This document shows positions 7,699 to 18,200 of a stretch of DNA of 64,000 nucleotides, one piece after another. Position 1 is the first letter of the stretch. Each line of letters begins with the position of its first letter. The stretch covers positions 164,505-228,504 of the forward strand of contig PDRO01000002.1 in the NCBI GenBank assembly GCA_002748155.1. Direction: 5' to 3'. The position numbers were made by a program, and so were the translations under genes. Under the pieces are notes generated by a model. That model was not told where the DNA came from and ran no database searches. It saw only the letters and a list, made by a program, of their open reading frames with translations. Origin of the DNA: Actinomycetales bacterium. GTDB lineage: Bacteria > Actinomycetota > Actinomycetes > Actinomycetales > Dermatophilaceae.

Positions 7699-10043
7699 AG
7701 AGTAGCCTTTCGCCTGGTGATCCGCGCAAGCAGCGCAAGCCGTTCACTGTCGACGATGGTCGCCGTTTCGCCATCCCGGCGCCGGGCCAGCCGACGGTGG
7801 GCCAATGACCGCAGCGAGAACCGCCCGAGTGTCCGGCGTCGCCATGGCACCGCTGATGCCATCGCGACGAGTGCCTCGTCGACGTGCTGCCACGCCGTTT
7901 CGGCCGCCGACTCCGCAGGGGCATCCGGAGCGAAGGTCCCGTGATCCAGTTCCTCTGCAAGCGCTGCCAATTCGGTATCGGCGAACACGCCACTGAGAGC
8001 TACTGCGCTCTCACGGCGCGTGAGGTGAGACTCCTGCGCGACACCGAGGTCTCGCGCTTGATCGAGCACCTCGTCCCACCCGCCGGCGAAGCGTGCTCGG
8101 ATCAGCGCATCGGTCCGTCGAGCCTGCCGCCGGCGACGTTTCGCCAGCAGAATGAGCAGGAAGGGAGCGGCCACGATGCCGATACCGAGGACGACGACGC
8201 CGGCCACGAGCAGATAGCCAAGCCAGTCCGTGGAAGTGTCGTCGCCTTCTTCTTCGACAGCCTTGTCATCGGACAGCTCAGGTTCTTCCGGCGCCTGCTC
8301 CGGTGGGTTGGGCGGTGGTTCAACCATGGGCCGCGGCTGCGGCTTGGGCTTGGGCACTTGGGTCTTGGGGATTCGGTCACGGTCAGGGGTTGGATCGAAA
8401 CGAACCCATCCTGCTTCGTCCAAGTACGACTCCACCCATACGTGAGCTTGAGTGCCAGTCACTTCCCATCGATCAGGCATCGGTGCCTCCGCCTCCGGGT
8501 AGAAACCGAGAACTACTCGGGTGGGAATCCCGAGCTGATTGCCCATCAGGGCCATGGCCGTGGCGTATTGCTCGTCGTCACCGATGAGTATGCTCCCCGA
8601 GAACATCGTCGTGAGGCGCTCGTTGGTATGCCCAGAGCGCGAGATCCCGTCGGCCCCGTCGGAGTAGAAACCCTCGCGCAATCGTGCCTCGATGGCAGCC
8701 ATCTGCAGGAACGCCGTCGCCTGGCCCTCGACGGCGTCGGTCGCGAAGCCGCCGAGAACCTCGGGCACACCGACCGCCCGCGGCATGACGAGATTGCCCG
8801 CGCCGCGGTCAGCGAGAACGTCTCGGTCTGCCGAGGTCAGCTGCGCCGCGTACGTGATATCGACCGTGATGGTGTCACCGGCGTTGACCCGTGCCGTCGT
8901 CAAGGCCGAGTTCGTGGCACGGTTGAAATAGAGCCCGTCCCGTTGACGGATGTCATCGCTGGATTCGAAGGTGACGCCGTGGACAGCACCGGTCAGCGGT
9001 AGCCACACATCCGCAAAGCGCTCGACATCGATCTTCAAGGTGGCCGGATCGCCCGAGGTGTCCTGGCCGCCGATCTGACGCCCCACCCGGACGTAGTCGG
9101 ACGTTGTCCGCGAGACGTTGTAAACCGTACCGTCGTAGGTATCCATGGTGGCAACACGCAGCCGAGCGTCAGGCGGCATACCGCTGACCGTCATGAGTGT
9201 CTCGTCCTTGAGTTCGGTCTCGTACAACCGGTACTTGGCCAGTGGCGTCGGATAGTCCGCAAGGTTGAGCGGCGGGGCGACATAGTCCCGAAGCACATGC
9301 CGGTCGGCGCGATCGGAGGTGGCTGCCACCGCCGCATAGCTGACGCCAGCAGCCACGAGCACGATCCCTGCTGCGGCGACCAGACGCCTAGTCAATCGCG
9401 AAACGCCGGCCCGAGGGTTGACGAGCAACTCGTCGTTGGCGTCGCGGTAGGAGTCGAGCTGGGCCGAGAACAACCAGCCGAGTGCCAGCACGCCCTGCAA
9501 TGCGCCGACGGCAGTCGCGGCCGGGACATCACGGATCCCGAAAGCGATCCCTAAGGCCAACCACACCAGCGGGGTCAGCAATGACGCGTAGATACGACGA
9601 GTACGGACCGTGATCGTGGCCGCGACACAGCCCAGCACGAGACCAGCCAGCCACGGCACAACCGCTGGGCCGATGAAGTCACCGGACGGAGTGGCGACCG
9701 TGAGCAGATCGCGCCAGGAGTGGACGATAAGCACCAACAGGCGCTGTAGCGTGTCAAGACTGGGGATGAACCCGGCAATCGTCGTGCCCCGCAGCGCGAC
9801 CGCACCACCGAGCGCAAAGTATGCCGCAAGCACAGCGAGCACCGTGGGCAGGATGCTCCATCTCAGTTTGGCCGACACGGCCCCGATAGCTACTCCGAGG
9901 ACGACACCGATCGCGCCTGGGACGTAGCCCTGGACGCCACCGAAGACCGGTTGGAAAGCAAGAACGCCTGGCACCATGAGAGCCAAGGACCAAGCGGCCC
10001 GAAAGAGTCGATCCCGTCCGCCCCCTTCACCTAGCGCGCTCAT
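7695..10043 (-). CDS. Membrane transglutaminase-fold protein, predicted catalytically dead
   Basis: 782 residues, start overlapping the DUF58 stop as ATGA. The N-terminus holds several membrane helices (from about residue 15 to 240), followed by a large extracytoplasmic region, a transglutaminase-like core at about 440-555, a Pro-rich linker, another membrane helix near 595-620 and a basic cytoplasmic tail. The core keeps the family His534 (QAHVWVESY) and Asp550 (VRFDPTP), but the position of the nucleophilic cysteine (usual pattern C-E-Q) reads GDDEQYA, with Asp490 in place of Cys. Protease or transglutaminase chemistry is therefore unlikely; a binding or scaffold role is more plausible. MoxR/DUF58/transglutaminase trios are common in bacteria and usually act in envelope assembly. 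Confidence 0.9.
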   Translation of the reverse strand: MSALGEGGGRDRLFRAAWSLALMVPGVLAFQPVFGGVQGYVPGAIGVVLGVAIGAVSAKLRWSILPTVLAVLAAYFALGGAVALRGTTIAGFIPSLDTLQRLLVLIVHSWRDLLTVATPSGDFIGPAVVPWLAGLVLGCVAATITVRTRRIYASLLTPLVWLALGIAFGIRDVPAATAVGALQGVLALGWLFSAQLDSYRDANDELLVNPRAGVSRLTRRLVAAAGIVLVAAGVSYAAVAATSDRADRHVLRDYVAPPLNLADYPTPLAKYRLYETELKDETLMTVSGMPPDARLRVATMDTYDGTVYNVSRTTSDYVRVGRQIGGQDTSGDPATLKIDVERFADVWLPLTGAVHGVTFESSDDIRQRDGLYFNRATNSALTTARVNAGDTITVDITYAAQLTSADRDVLADRGAGNLVMPRAVGVPEVLGGFATDAVEGQATAFLQMAAIEARLREGFYSDGADGISRSGHTNERLTTMFSGSILIGDDEQYATAMALMGNQLGIPTRVVLGFYPEAEAPMPDRWEVTGTQAHVWVESYLDEAGWVRFDPTPDRDRIPKTQVPKPKPQPRPMVEPPPNPPEQAPEEPELSDDKAVEEEGDDTSTDWLGYLLVAGVVVLGIGIVAAPFLLILLAKRRRRQARRTDALIRARFAGGWDEVLDQARDLGVAQESHLTRRESAVALSGVFADTELAALAEELDHGTFAPDAPAESAAETAWQHVDEALVAMASAVPWRRRTLGRFSLRSLAHRRLARRRDGETATIVDSERLALLARITRRKATL

Positions 10044-11272
10044 CGGACCGACCTCAGCGCGTACCCCAAGTCACCGAGTCGGGCCAGGTCGATCAGCGTA
10101 AGGCGACCCACCGTCCGACGCCCGATGGCGATCGTGTCAGCCGCTCGAACTGCGAACCTGGCCAAGTCCAGGGGAATCGCCTGCTCGGCGGTCCGAAGAT
10201 CGGTCACGGAGCTCTCACCCCCGGTAACGAGGGCACAAACCGACGCCTCAGGACAGTCTCTGATGGCTCGCGCAGTGGCCGCCCGAAGTTGCTCCCCTTC
10301 GACGAGTTCCAAGCGGGACAACTCGTCAAGCATCCCGACCATCGAGGGGAAGAGCATCGGCCCGGTCGTGGTGTGCACGGTCACTCGTCGTTCCTCCCGG
10401 AACGCCGCAACCCCGATACTCCCGACGACCGACACAGCCAGCTCGAAATCCTCAGCTTTGCGGTAGTCACCAGGGTTAAGCGACAAGAGGAGCAGTAGGT
10501 GCGCCCGCATCGTCTCCTCGAACTGGCGCACGACGAGCTTGCCGGTCCGTGCTGTTGTCCGCCAATGAACCGCACGACGGTCGTCACCAGGCACATAGTC
10601 ACGCAAGGCGTGGAAGGAGACATCCGAGGACGAGAGGTTGGAGGTCGTGACGCCTTCGACGTCCTTGAGGAAGCCCACCGCTCCACTCTCCACACCGACC
10701 AGTTGAGGGTGGATGAAGAGTTCCATCGTCTGGGTCAAACGCTTCTCCCGGCGGAAGAATCCGACCGGGTCCGTTTGGACTGCCATCACCGGCCCGACGG
10801 GGATGACGGCGCGCCGTTTGGACGGAACGGAGAACAGTTCCTCGTGTTCCTCGTCGCCGGTCAGACCTGGAACCAGGAAACGTGCGACCGCGCGCCCGAC
10901 CGGGAGTTCGACAGTCCGGCCCCCGACCCTGCCACCCGCCCGTGGTTTCACTGTTGCTCGCCCCATGCCGAGTTCGCCGATGGCTACGCGTTGCTTATGG
11001 AGCGTGAGCTCTCCGACGTAGTCCGATTGCCGAAGGACGAACGGGATAGCCAGCGCCACGGACACCAGGGCAGTCACGGCCACGACGCGGAACTCGGCCC
11101 AGCCGAAGCTCCACCCGACAATGGCCGCCGCGATGCCACCGACGAGCACGGTCCAGCCGACGGACGTGAGGGCACCCACCGGCGACGCCAACACGCGCGC
11201 CGACAGCTTCCGTCGCAGTTCTCGCGCCCGGAAGAGCAGCCCGTCCTGGCGGGCGAGACTGGGAAACAGCAT
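10040..11272 (-). CDS. DUF58 domain membrane protein
   Basis: 410 residues beginning three bases after the moxR stop. Hydrophobic helices lie at about 38-60 and 62-80, followed by a soluble region. The DUF58 signature is clear (HALRDYVPGDDRRAVHWRTT, about residues 225-244), followed by GKLVVRQFEE and a von Willebrand A-like part. DUF58 proteins almost always pair with MoxR-type AAA+ ATPases and transglutaminase-like membrane proteins, as here. Their biochemical role is poorly known; they are thought to act as adaptors in MoxR-driven assembly of envelope or metal-containing complexes. Confidence 0.92.
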   Translation of the reverse strand: MLFPSLARQDGLLFRARELRRKLSARVLASPVGALTSVGWTVLVGGIAAAIVGWSFGWAEFRVVAVTALVSVALAIPFVLRQSDYVGELTLHKQRVAIGELGMGRATVKPRAGGRVGGRTVELPVGRAVARFLVPGLTGDEEHEELFSVPSKRRAVIPVGPVMAVQTDPVGFFRREKRLTQTMELFIHPQLVGVESGAVGFLKDVEGVTTSNLSSSDVSFHALRDYVPGDDRRAVHWRTTARTGKLVVRQFEETMRAHLLLLLSLNPGDYRKAEDFELAVSVVGSIGVAAFREERRVTVHTTTGPMLFPSMVGMLDELSRLELVEGEQLRAATARAIRDCPEASVCALVTGGESSVTDLRTAEQAIPLDLARFAVRAADTIAIGRRTVGRLTLIDLARLGDLGYALRSVR

Positions 11273-11275
11273 CGA

Positions 11276-12250
11276 CTAGCTCACCTGGCGCGCCACACTC
11301 GGGGCATTCGTTGACTCGAGGGCACGCGCGATCACGGAAGACGCCTGGCTTCCAGCGAACTCCGCCTCCGGCGACATCACGAGGCGGTGGGTCCAGACCG
11401 GACCGGCAAGCTCCTTGACATCGTCCGGAAGCACGTAGTTGCGTCCATGGGCAGCAGCCCACACCCGCGCAGCTCGCACCATGGCGATCGCCCCACGAGT
11501 CGAGACCCCCAAGAGGGTGTCGTTGTCCCGCCGAGTGGCTTCGGCGAGATGCTGGACATACTCCAAGACAGCGCCATCGACGTGGTTGTCGATGACGAGG
11601 TCGGACATGTCCGACAAGGCATGGGTCGCGATGACGGGCTGGATGGAGCGGGACCGGTCCGGGGACGCCGAGCCGGACAACACCTGAAGTGCGGCTCCCC
11701 CTTCCGGGTAGCCGACCGAGGTCTTCATGAGGAAGCGGTCCAACTGGGCCTCGGGCAACTTGTACGTGCCGGCCTGCTCGATCGGATTCTGGGTGGCGAT
11801 GACCATGAAGGGTCGACCGGCGCCGTAGCGGGTGCCGTCGACGGTGACTTGCGACTCCCCCATAACTTCGAGCAGTGCCGACTGGGTCTTCGGTGAGGCT
11901 CGGTTGATCTCATCGGCCAAGACGATCGAGGCGAAGATCGGGCCGCGATGGAATTCCCACTGCCCGTTCTTCTGGTCGTACATCGTCACCCCGGTGATGT
12001 CCGAGGGCAGCAGGTCGGGGGTGAACTGGATCCGACTGTGGGTGCCCTGGACGGTGGCCGCAATGGCGCGCGCCAACGCGGTCTTCCCGGTGCCGGGGGC
12101 ATCTTCGAGCAGAAGGTGGCCCTCGGCGAGCAGGCAGGTCAAGGAAAGCCGGATCACCGGGGCCTTGCCCAGCAGGGCCTGTCCGACTGTGTCGGTCAGC
12201 CGCTGGAAGGTCTCGGCGAACCAGGCGGCGTGTTCGGCTGTCATTGCCAT
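11276..12250 (-). CDS. moxR: MoxR-family AAA+ ATPase
   Basis: 324 residues. I chose the ATG at 12250 because AGGAG lies nine bases upstream; a GTG at 12277 overlaps the previous gene. Walker A is DAPGTGKT at residues 50-57, Walker B is IVLADEIN, and sensor and arginine-finger regions are present (MVIATQNPIEQAG, STRGAIAMVRAARVWA). MoxR ATPases are chaperone-like enzymes that remodel or assemble protein complexes, typically with a DUF58 partner encoded next door. Sitting between a giant surface protein and the DUF58 gene, it may help assemble or activate that protein or the secretion complex; this is inference. Confidence 0.95.
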   Translation of the reverse strand: MAMTAEHAAWFAETFQRLTDTVGQALLGKAPVIRLSLTCLLAEGHLLLEDAPGTGKTALARAIAATVQGTHSRIQFTPDLLPSDITGVTMYDQKNGQWEFHRGPIFASIVLADEINRASPKTQSALLEVMGESQVTVDGTRYGAGRPFMVIATQNPIEQAGTYKLPEAQLDRFLMKTSVGYPEGGAALQVLSGSASPDRSRSIQPVIATHALSDMSDLVIDNHVDGAVLEYVQHLAEATRRDNDTLLGVSTRGAIAMVRAARVWAAAHGRNYVLPDDVKELAGPVWTHRLVMSPEAEFAGSQASSVIARALESTNAPSVARQVS

Positions 12251-12263
12251 TTGGGAAGACTCC

Positions 12264-15200
12264 TCATCGTTGCTCACAGCTAATCAAGTCGGGCCTAATG
12301 AGATACGAAGCTGCAACTGGTTTCCCGACCGGTCCTTGTGGACTGTCAGGACCCCAATCGCCGCCGCCATTGACGCGGATCGTCGCGGAGAAGTCCTGGT
12401 AGCCGCCTAGTGCGCCCATGAAGCAATACACATTCGAGTTCGGGTTCCAGTTGCGCAGAGTTAAGTTGAGGATTTGGAGTCCGTTCCATGTCGCACCTGA
12501 ATCCGTCGTGACTGCCGTCGGTGAAGGCCAGGTATTGGCGCAGGAGTTGCCGGACCAGGAGCCCCAGAGACCGGTCGAGTCTCGGGTTCGGGCACGGACG
12601 CACTTTCTTTGGTTGCGGCCGTTGCCCTCGTTCCGTGACCCGGACAAGGTTGAGGTCGTGCCGTTCCAGTCGGAGGTGTCGACTTGGATAGCCGTGATAC
12701 GACGGCCATTGGCAGTGCTGGCGCCATTCCAGTTCAGGGTGACGTTGTTCACGTGACCTTGCGCGTTGACGGCCGGTGCTCTAGGAGGGCCGTAGGTGTT
12801 GACGGTGGCGGTGGTGAAGGGGCCTTGGGCAGTTTCGCCGTTGACGGAGCTGACTGCTCGGAGCCGAACCGTGACCGTGGTGCCGTTGGGGAAGGCACCG
12901 GTAGTAATGGACTGTCCAGGGGTGACCCATCCGGAGGCCCCACCGGCGAGCCATTGATAGCGGATCTCGGCGCTGGTGGCACCGTTACCGGCAGCGGAGG
13001 TGAAATTGGCCCGGGCCGTGTTGTTGGCACCGGTCGGGGTGAGGCTGAAACCGCCGGGGCGGCCGGGGGGCTGGAAGGCCCGGACAGCGTTGGAAGCAGG
13101 TGACCAGTCGCTCCACTTCCTGGACTTGTTGGTGACCCGGACTTCGAAGCTCTGGTCATGGGTGTCGACGGCCATGGTCACCGCGGTCGAGGTTGCCGAC
13201 CCGGAATAGATCACCGTCGTAGTACCAGTGCGGCGCAACTCGTACGTGAATGAGGTATCCCCGTTGGAGAACGCCGGAGGTGACCAGGTCACGGTCGCTC
13301 GGGGTGCTGCGGTGGACACAGGATCCTTGTCAACGTGTGGAGCTGCTGGTGGGCCAGGTTTTCCAGCCGGGATCTCCGGCGGCGAGGACCAACCTGACGG
13401 GTCACTAGGGTGCTCGAACTGGTTATGCGCAACGACTTGGAACTCGTATGCGGTCCCGTTTGCCAACCCGGACCACGTCAACGACGTGCCGGTGACTTCC
13501 TTCTGGGTGATCCCACCAGCAGCCGGACGAATCGAGACGGTGTACCGGTCGACCGGTGACCCACCATCAGGAACCCCACCATCAGCCCACTTGAGAGCGA
13601 TGGACGTGTCCCCGAACGTCGCAACCGGCACTGACGGCGGGTTGGGTTTGACGTCGGGGCGGACCACGTTGCTCGGCGCGGATCGGGCTGATTCACCGAC
13701 TTCGGTGGTCTCGGTCACGGTGAACGTGTAGTCGCGATTGTTTTCCAACAACCGAGTCAGTTCACACACGGTCACTCGCCCACAGTCCTTGGACCCGCCG
13801 TCCCAATACACGGTGAACCCGGTCAGAGTCCCCCCACGCAGATCCCCCGCACTCCAAGTCACGGTGGCACTCTTGGACGCGTTCGTCACCGCTTCCACGT
13901 TTTCCGGGGCCCGGGGCTGACCCTTGACAGTCGCCCGCACCACCCCCGTGACGAACCGGCTCGCGTCCTTGGTGGCGTCCTGGACCTGGTAGGTGACCAC
14001 CATCTGACCGTCAAACTCCGCCGCGGGCGTAATCGACAACGACAAACCCGACCCGGTGACCGTTCCCGACCCAGCCGGGCTCACCGTCGGCGCTCCTGCT
14101 AGCGACACCACTCCACCACGGTCGGCGAACGGGTTGGTCACGTAGCTGTCCAAGTCGATCGAGCTGGTCTCCCCGGACCGGGCCTCCGTGATCTCTGCAT
14201 CCCGGGTCGTGATCAACGGCCGTGTCGACGTGATCACCCGCAACGGCACCGTCGCGGTCACCGGGTCGGTGGACCCATCTGTGACCGTTACCTCGACCGA
14301 CCCGGTCGTCCCCACTGGAGTATCCGCAGGGGCCGACACCACCAGTTTCTGACCCTCCACGGACACCTCGAACCCGGACGTCGCCGTACCTGCTCGGAAC
14401 GACAGCTTGGCCTGATCCCCTGGATCCGGGTCAGTCACCATCGCACCCACGTCGAACTGCTCGGGCGCCTCACCCGGTGCCACAGCAATCTCACTGGGCT
14501 TGAACACCGGCGGGAACAACCCCGACGACTCCACCACAATCGGCAACTGCAACGTCGCCTTCAACCCCCGTGGATCCTCGATCGTCTCCCCGTCGGTGAC
14601 CTCGAACGACACGAACGTCTCGCCGATGAACGACGCCTCCGGGGTAAACGCCAACGACCGGTCACCGGTCACCAGGTCAGCTCCATCCCCACCCGTGCCA
14701 GCCGACACCTTCGTCGCCGATGTCAACACCGCCCGATGCCCCGCCCGAGTCATCACGTACTCGTCGAGATCGATCTCCAAGGTGTCCCCGCCCTTGACCT
14801 TCGCCGGCACCAACTCCGGATTCAACGTGGGTGGCGTCTGCTCGGCACCCGGCACGATCACTGCAGCCTTCGCACTCAACCCATCCGGATCCGTGATCGT
14901 GTACAACACCACCTGCCGGTCCTGCGCCACCGGCACCACGACCTGCTCCCCGGCAACCCGCGCGGGGGACTCCACCGACACTGTCAGCTTCCCGGTGCTA
15001 CCGTCCGGGTCGGAATCATTGGTCAACACATCGACCGAGACCTCGGACAAGCCCTTGATGTCCTCGGAGGTCAGCGGGTCATCGACAGCAATCGGCGCCA
15101 CCGGTGGAACCTGCTCATCCACCAACACCGTGATCACCCCACGTGCTGACCCACCCTGCCCGTCAACCACGCGGTAATAGAACTGCAGCATCCCTGGCTG

Positions 15201-18200
15201 TTCCGGCGTCGTGATCCGAACTCTCTGACCATTCAGCGACGTGACCGCATTCGTCCGGTCGTCAACCGGCTCCACCGACCCATCCACCAACGTGACATCG
15301 TCGCCATCAGGATCAATATCGTTCGCCGTCACATCAACTTCGATCTCCGCCCCGGGCCGGGCCGCCGTGTTATCCGCCACCGCCACAGGATTCTGATTCA
15401 CCCCGACAGCCGGCGCGATCCCCACCCGGACCTGCGCCGAGCCCTCACCACCAAAACGATCCCGAACCTTATACGTGAACGTGTCCGTCCCGAACGCGCC
15501 CTCAGGAGCTGTGTACGCGATATAACCACGCTCAATCTCGGCCTGCCCCAACTCTGGGGAATCACCAAGCCCGACGACCTGCACCGAGTCACCATCCGGA
15601 TCGACACCATCCAACGGCACCGTGATATTCACGGTGTTACCAGCCACCACACGAGCCTCGAGCGGCCTCGGCTGTGGCAACTGATTCTCCTTGTCGAACG
15701 CCACCACCCCGACCCGGACCTCAGCACTATCCACATTCCCCGCTGAATCCTCGATCGTATACGTCACCCGAGCCTGACCCGGCTCACCCCCAGCCCGGAA
15801 CCGCAACACATCCCCGGACACGAACGCCTCACCGACATCAGTCGCCGAATTGACCTCCACCGAGCCGAGCACCTTCAACTGCATGTTCGTCGGCGAATAA
15901 TCATTTGCCAACACCCGGACCGTGACAATATCCCCAGCCCGGACCAACGCCTCATCGTCCACGGCCACCGGCGGCAACGTGTTCCCCGTCGCCGTCTCCG
16001 GCAACACCATCACCGTGCCCACCGCCGACGCATAACCATTCGAAATCGTGTACGTGAACGGAGTCGGCCCCGGCAAGCCAGCCGGCGCGCTGATCCGCAA
16101 TTGCGCCCGGTTCACCACCTCCACCGTCAACCCCGACGACTCAGGCACCGACACACCCTGAATCACCAACACCCCACCCAGCGGGTCGCTGTCGTTCGCC
16201 AACACATCCACCATCGCCGCACTCCCCTCAGGCAGCAACGACAGGTCATTCTCAGCAACGGGCGGATCGTTCTTCCCCGCCGGATCGATAACATCGATCC
16301 GCACCTCGTTCATAGACCTCGAAACCCCGTCCGAGACCCAATACTGAACGAAGTACATCCCCGCATTCTCGGCAGTGAACTGAAAAAAACCACCGGCATA
16401 GTCCGGGGTGACCGACGTGCCGATCGAAGAATCCCCCACCCAAGTCAACGACAACTCGTCACCATTCGGATCCGTGTCATTACTCAACGGCTCAACCCGA
16501 ATCGACTCCCCCACCGAACCCCAATAATGATCAGCATTCGCGATCGGTGGCACATTTACACCTTTAGGGCTGACCTGGACCCGCACAACCCCCTCAGTGT
16601 CCAACTCCCCATCCGAGACCACCACGCTGATCTCACGCAGCCCGGGGCCGGCCGTCCCCAGATCCTTCACCGTCAACGTGCCGTCCTGACGGTACGTTAC
16701 TTTCAATCCATCCGGGCCAACAGCCTTCCGAAGGAAGATCTGATCCCCATCCGGGTCGAACCAATCCGGCAACACCGAATACGTCACCTGCGCCCGCTCC
16801 GCCACTGCCAACCGAGCAGTCCGCACCTGCGTCGGCGCCTCGTTACTCCCCACGGGGACAACCCGAACAGTCACCGTCGCCGGCGAACTCCGCTCCTGTC
16901 CGTCATCAGCCCGATAGGTAAACGAGAACGACCCGGACGCCTCAGCCGGCAAATCGACCCGCAGCCCCCGGGCACCCTTCGTCGGGATCACCGACACCCC
17001 CTCCGGCACCTGCTCCAGCACCGCCGTCAACACGTCCCCATCCGGATCCGTGTCGTTCGCCAGCACCGGCAACGTCGTCGCCGCACCAGCCCGCGCCCCG
17101 AACTCGTCCGGATTCGCTGTCGGCGGATGCTGATCCTCGGTGAAATCCGGAGCGACTGCTTCGTCCAGATCACCATCAGTAGCCTCGTCGTCCTCCTCTT
17201 CCTCGACCTGAGACTTCACCACATCCCAGTTATTGACGACAGACATCCCGTCCGACGGCAAATACACATCACCCGTTACATTATCGTTGACAACGATAAC
17301 GCGCCGGTTCGTCCGGAACGATAAATCCCGAGCGCCCACTAGATCCGGATATACACGATTCACATCATCAGCATCACCCGGGCAATCACGCACGAACGCC
17401 CCCGATCCCGACCACACCCCATACCGGCACCCTTCGTGGAACACCGGTGCCGCAGGCTCCCCCGACACACCGACCGCAACCCGCTCCGGCTCCCCTCCAT
17501 CCAACGGATACGAACGCAACTCCGAACCCGCCGCCACCAACACCACATGACCAGCCGGCCCCGGCGGTTGCACCACCACAGACTCCGCCCCAGCAACACG
17601 CATCTCAGCGCTCGGAGTAATCAGACGCCCGGACTCCCGGTCGAACGCAACGACCACATCACCCACTGCCGTCAACTCAGCACCTTCAGGCACCGAAGCG
17701 GCCAAAGACCCCCCATCCCCGACAACCCACCCATCAACATCAGACCACGTCAAAGACCGCATCGACCCATCTGGAGCCACCGCATAACCCATCCCGCCAA
17801 GCGTCATAACTCCAACAACACCCGGCTCGTCAGTCACAATGGGGTCTTGGCTCACATCAAACCCAGCCAACCCATCAACACCCATTGCCCACACCGACCC
17901 CTCAACAGGATCGGACACGACCAACCGGCCGCCCCCATGACTCGCGTGCAACGACTGACGATCCAGCTGCCCCGTAATCGCGACCGTGCTCGGATCAACC
18001 CGCTGCAGCGACCGGGACCCACGATTGTCGATCAACACCGACGGGCCCGCCTGCAGAAGGTCGAACACGCTGTCCAACGCCTTCAAGCCGCCATCCAACG
18101 TCCGCGACTGCGCATTCAAATGGCCCACCAGGCGAGCTTGGGTATTCACGACCCACACCCCGCCATCGTTCAGCACTACCTGAGCAGCAGGAACCCCCTG

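Noticed and set aside
12277..12277. GTG overlapping the giant gene's end as the moxR start
   Set aside because: The ATG at 12250 has AGGAG nine bases upstream and gives the usual MoxR N-terminus.
16101..17324. 407-residue, Arg/His/Pro-rich open frame opposite the giant surface protein
   Set aside because: Composition is typical of antisense frames; the minus-strand repeat protein explains the region.
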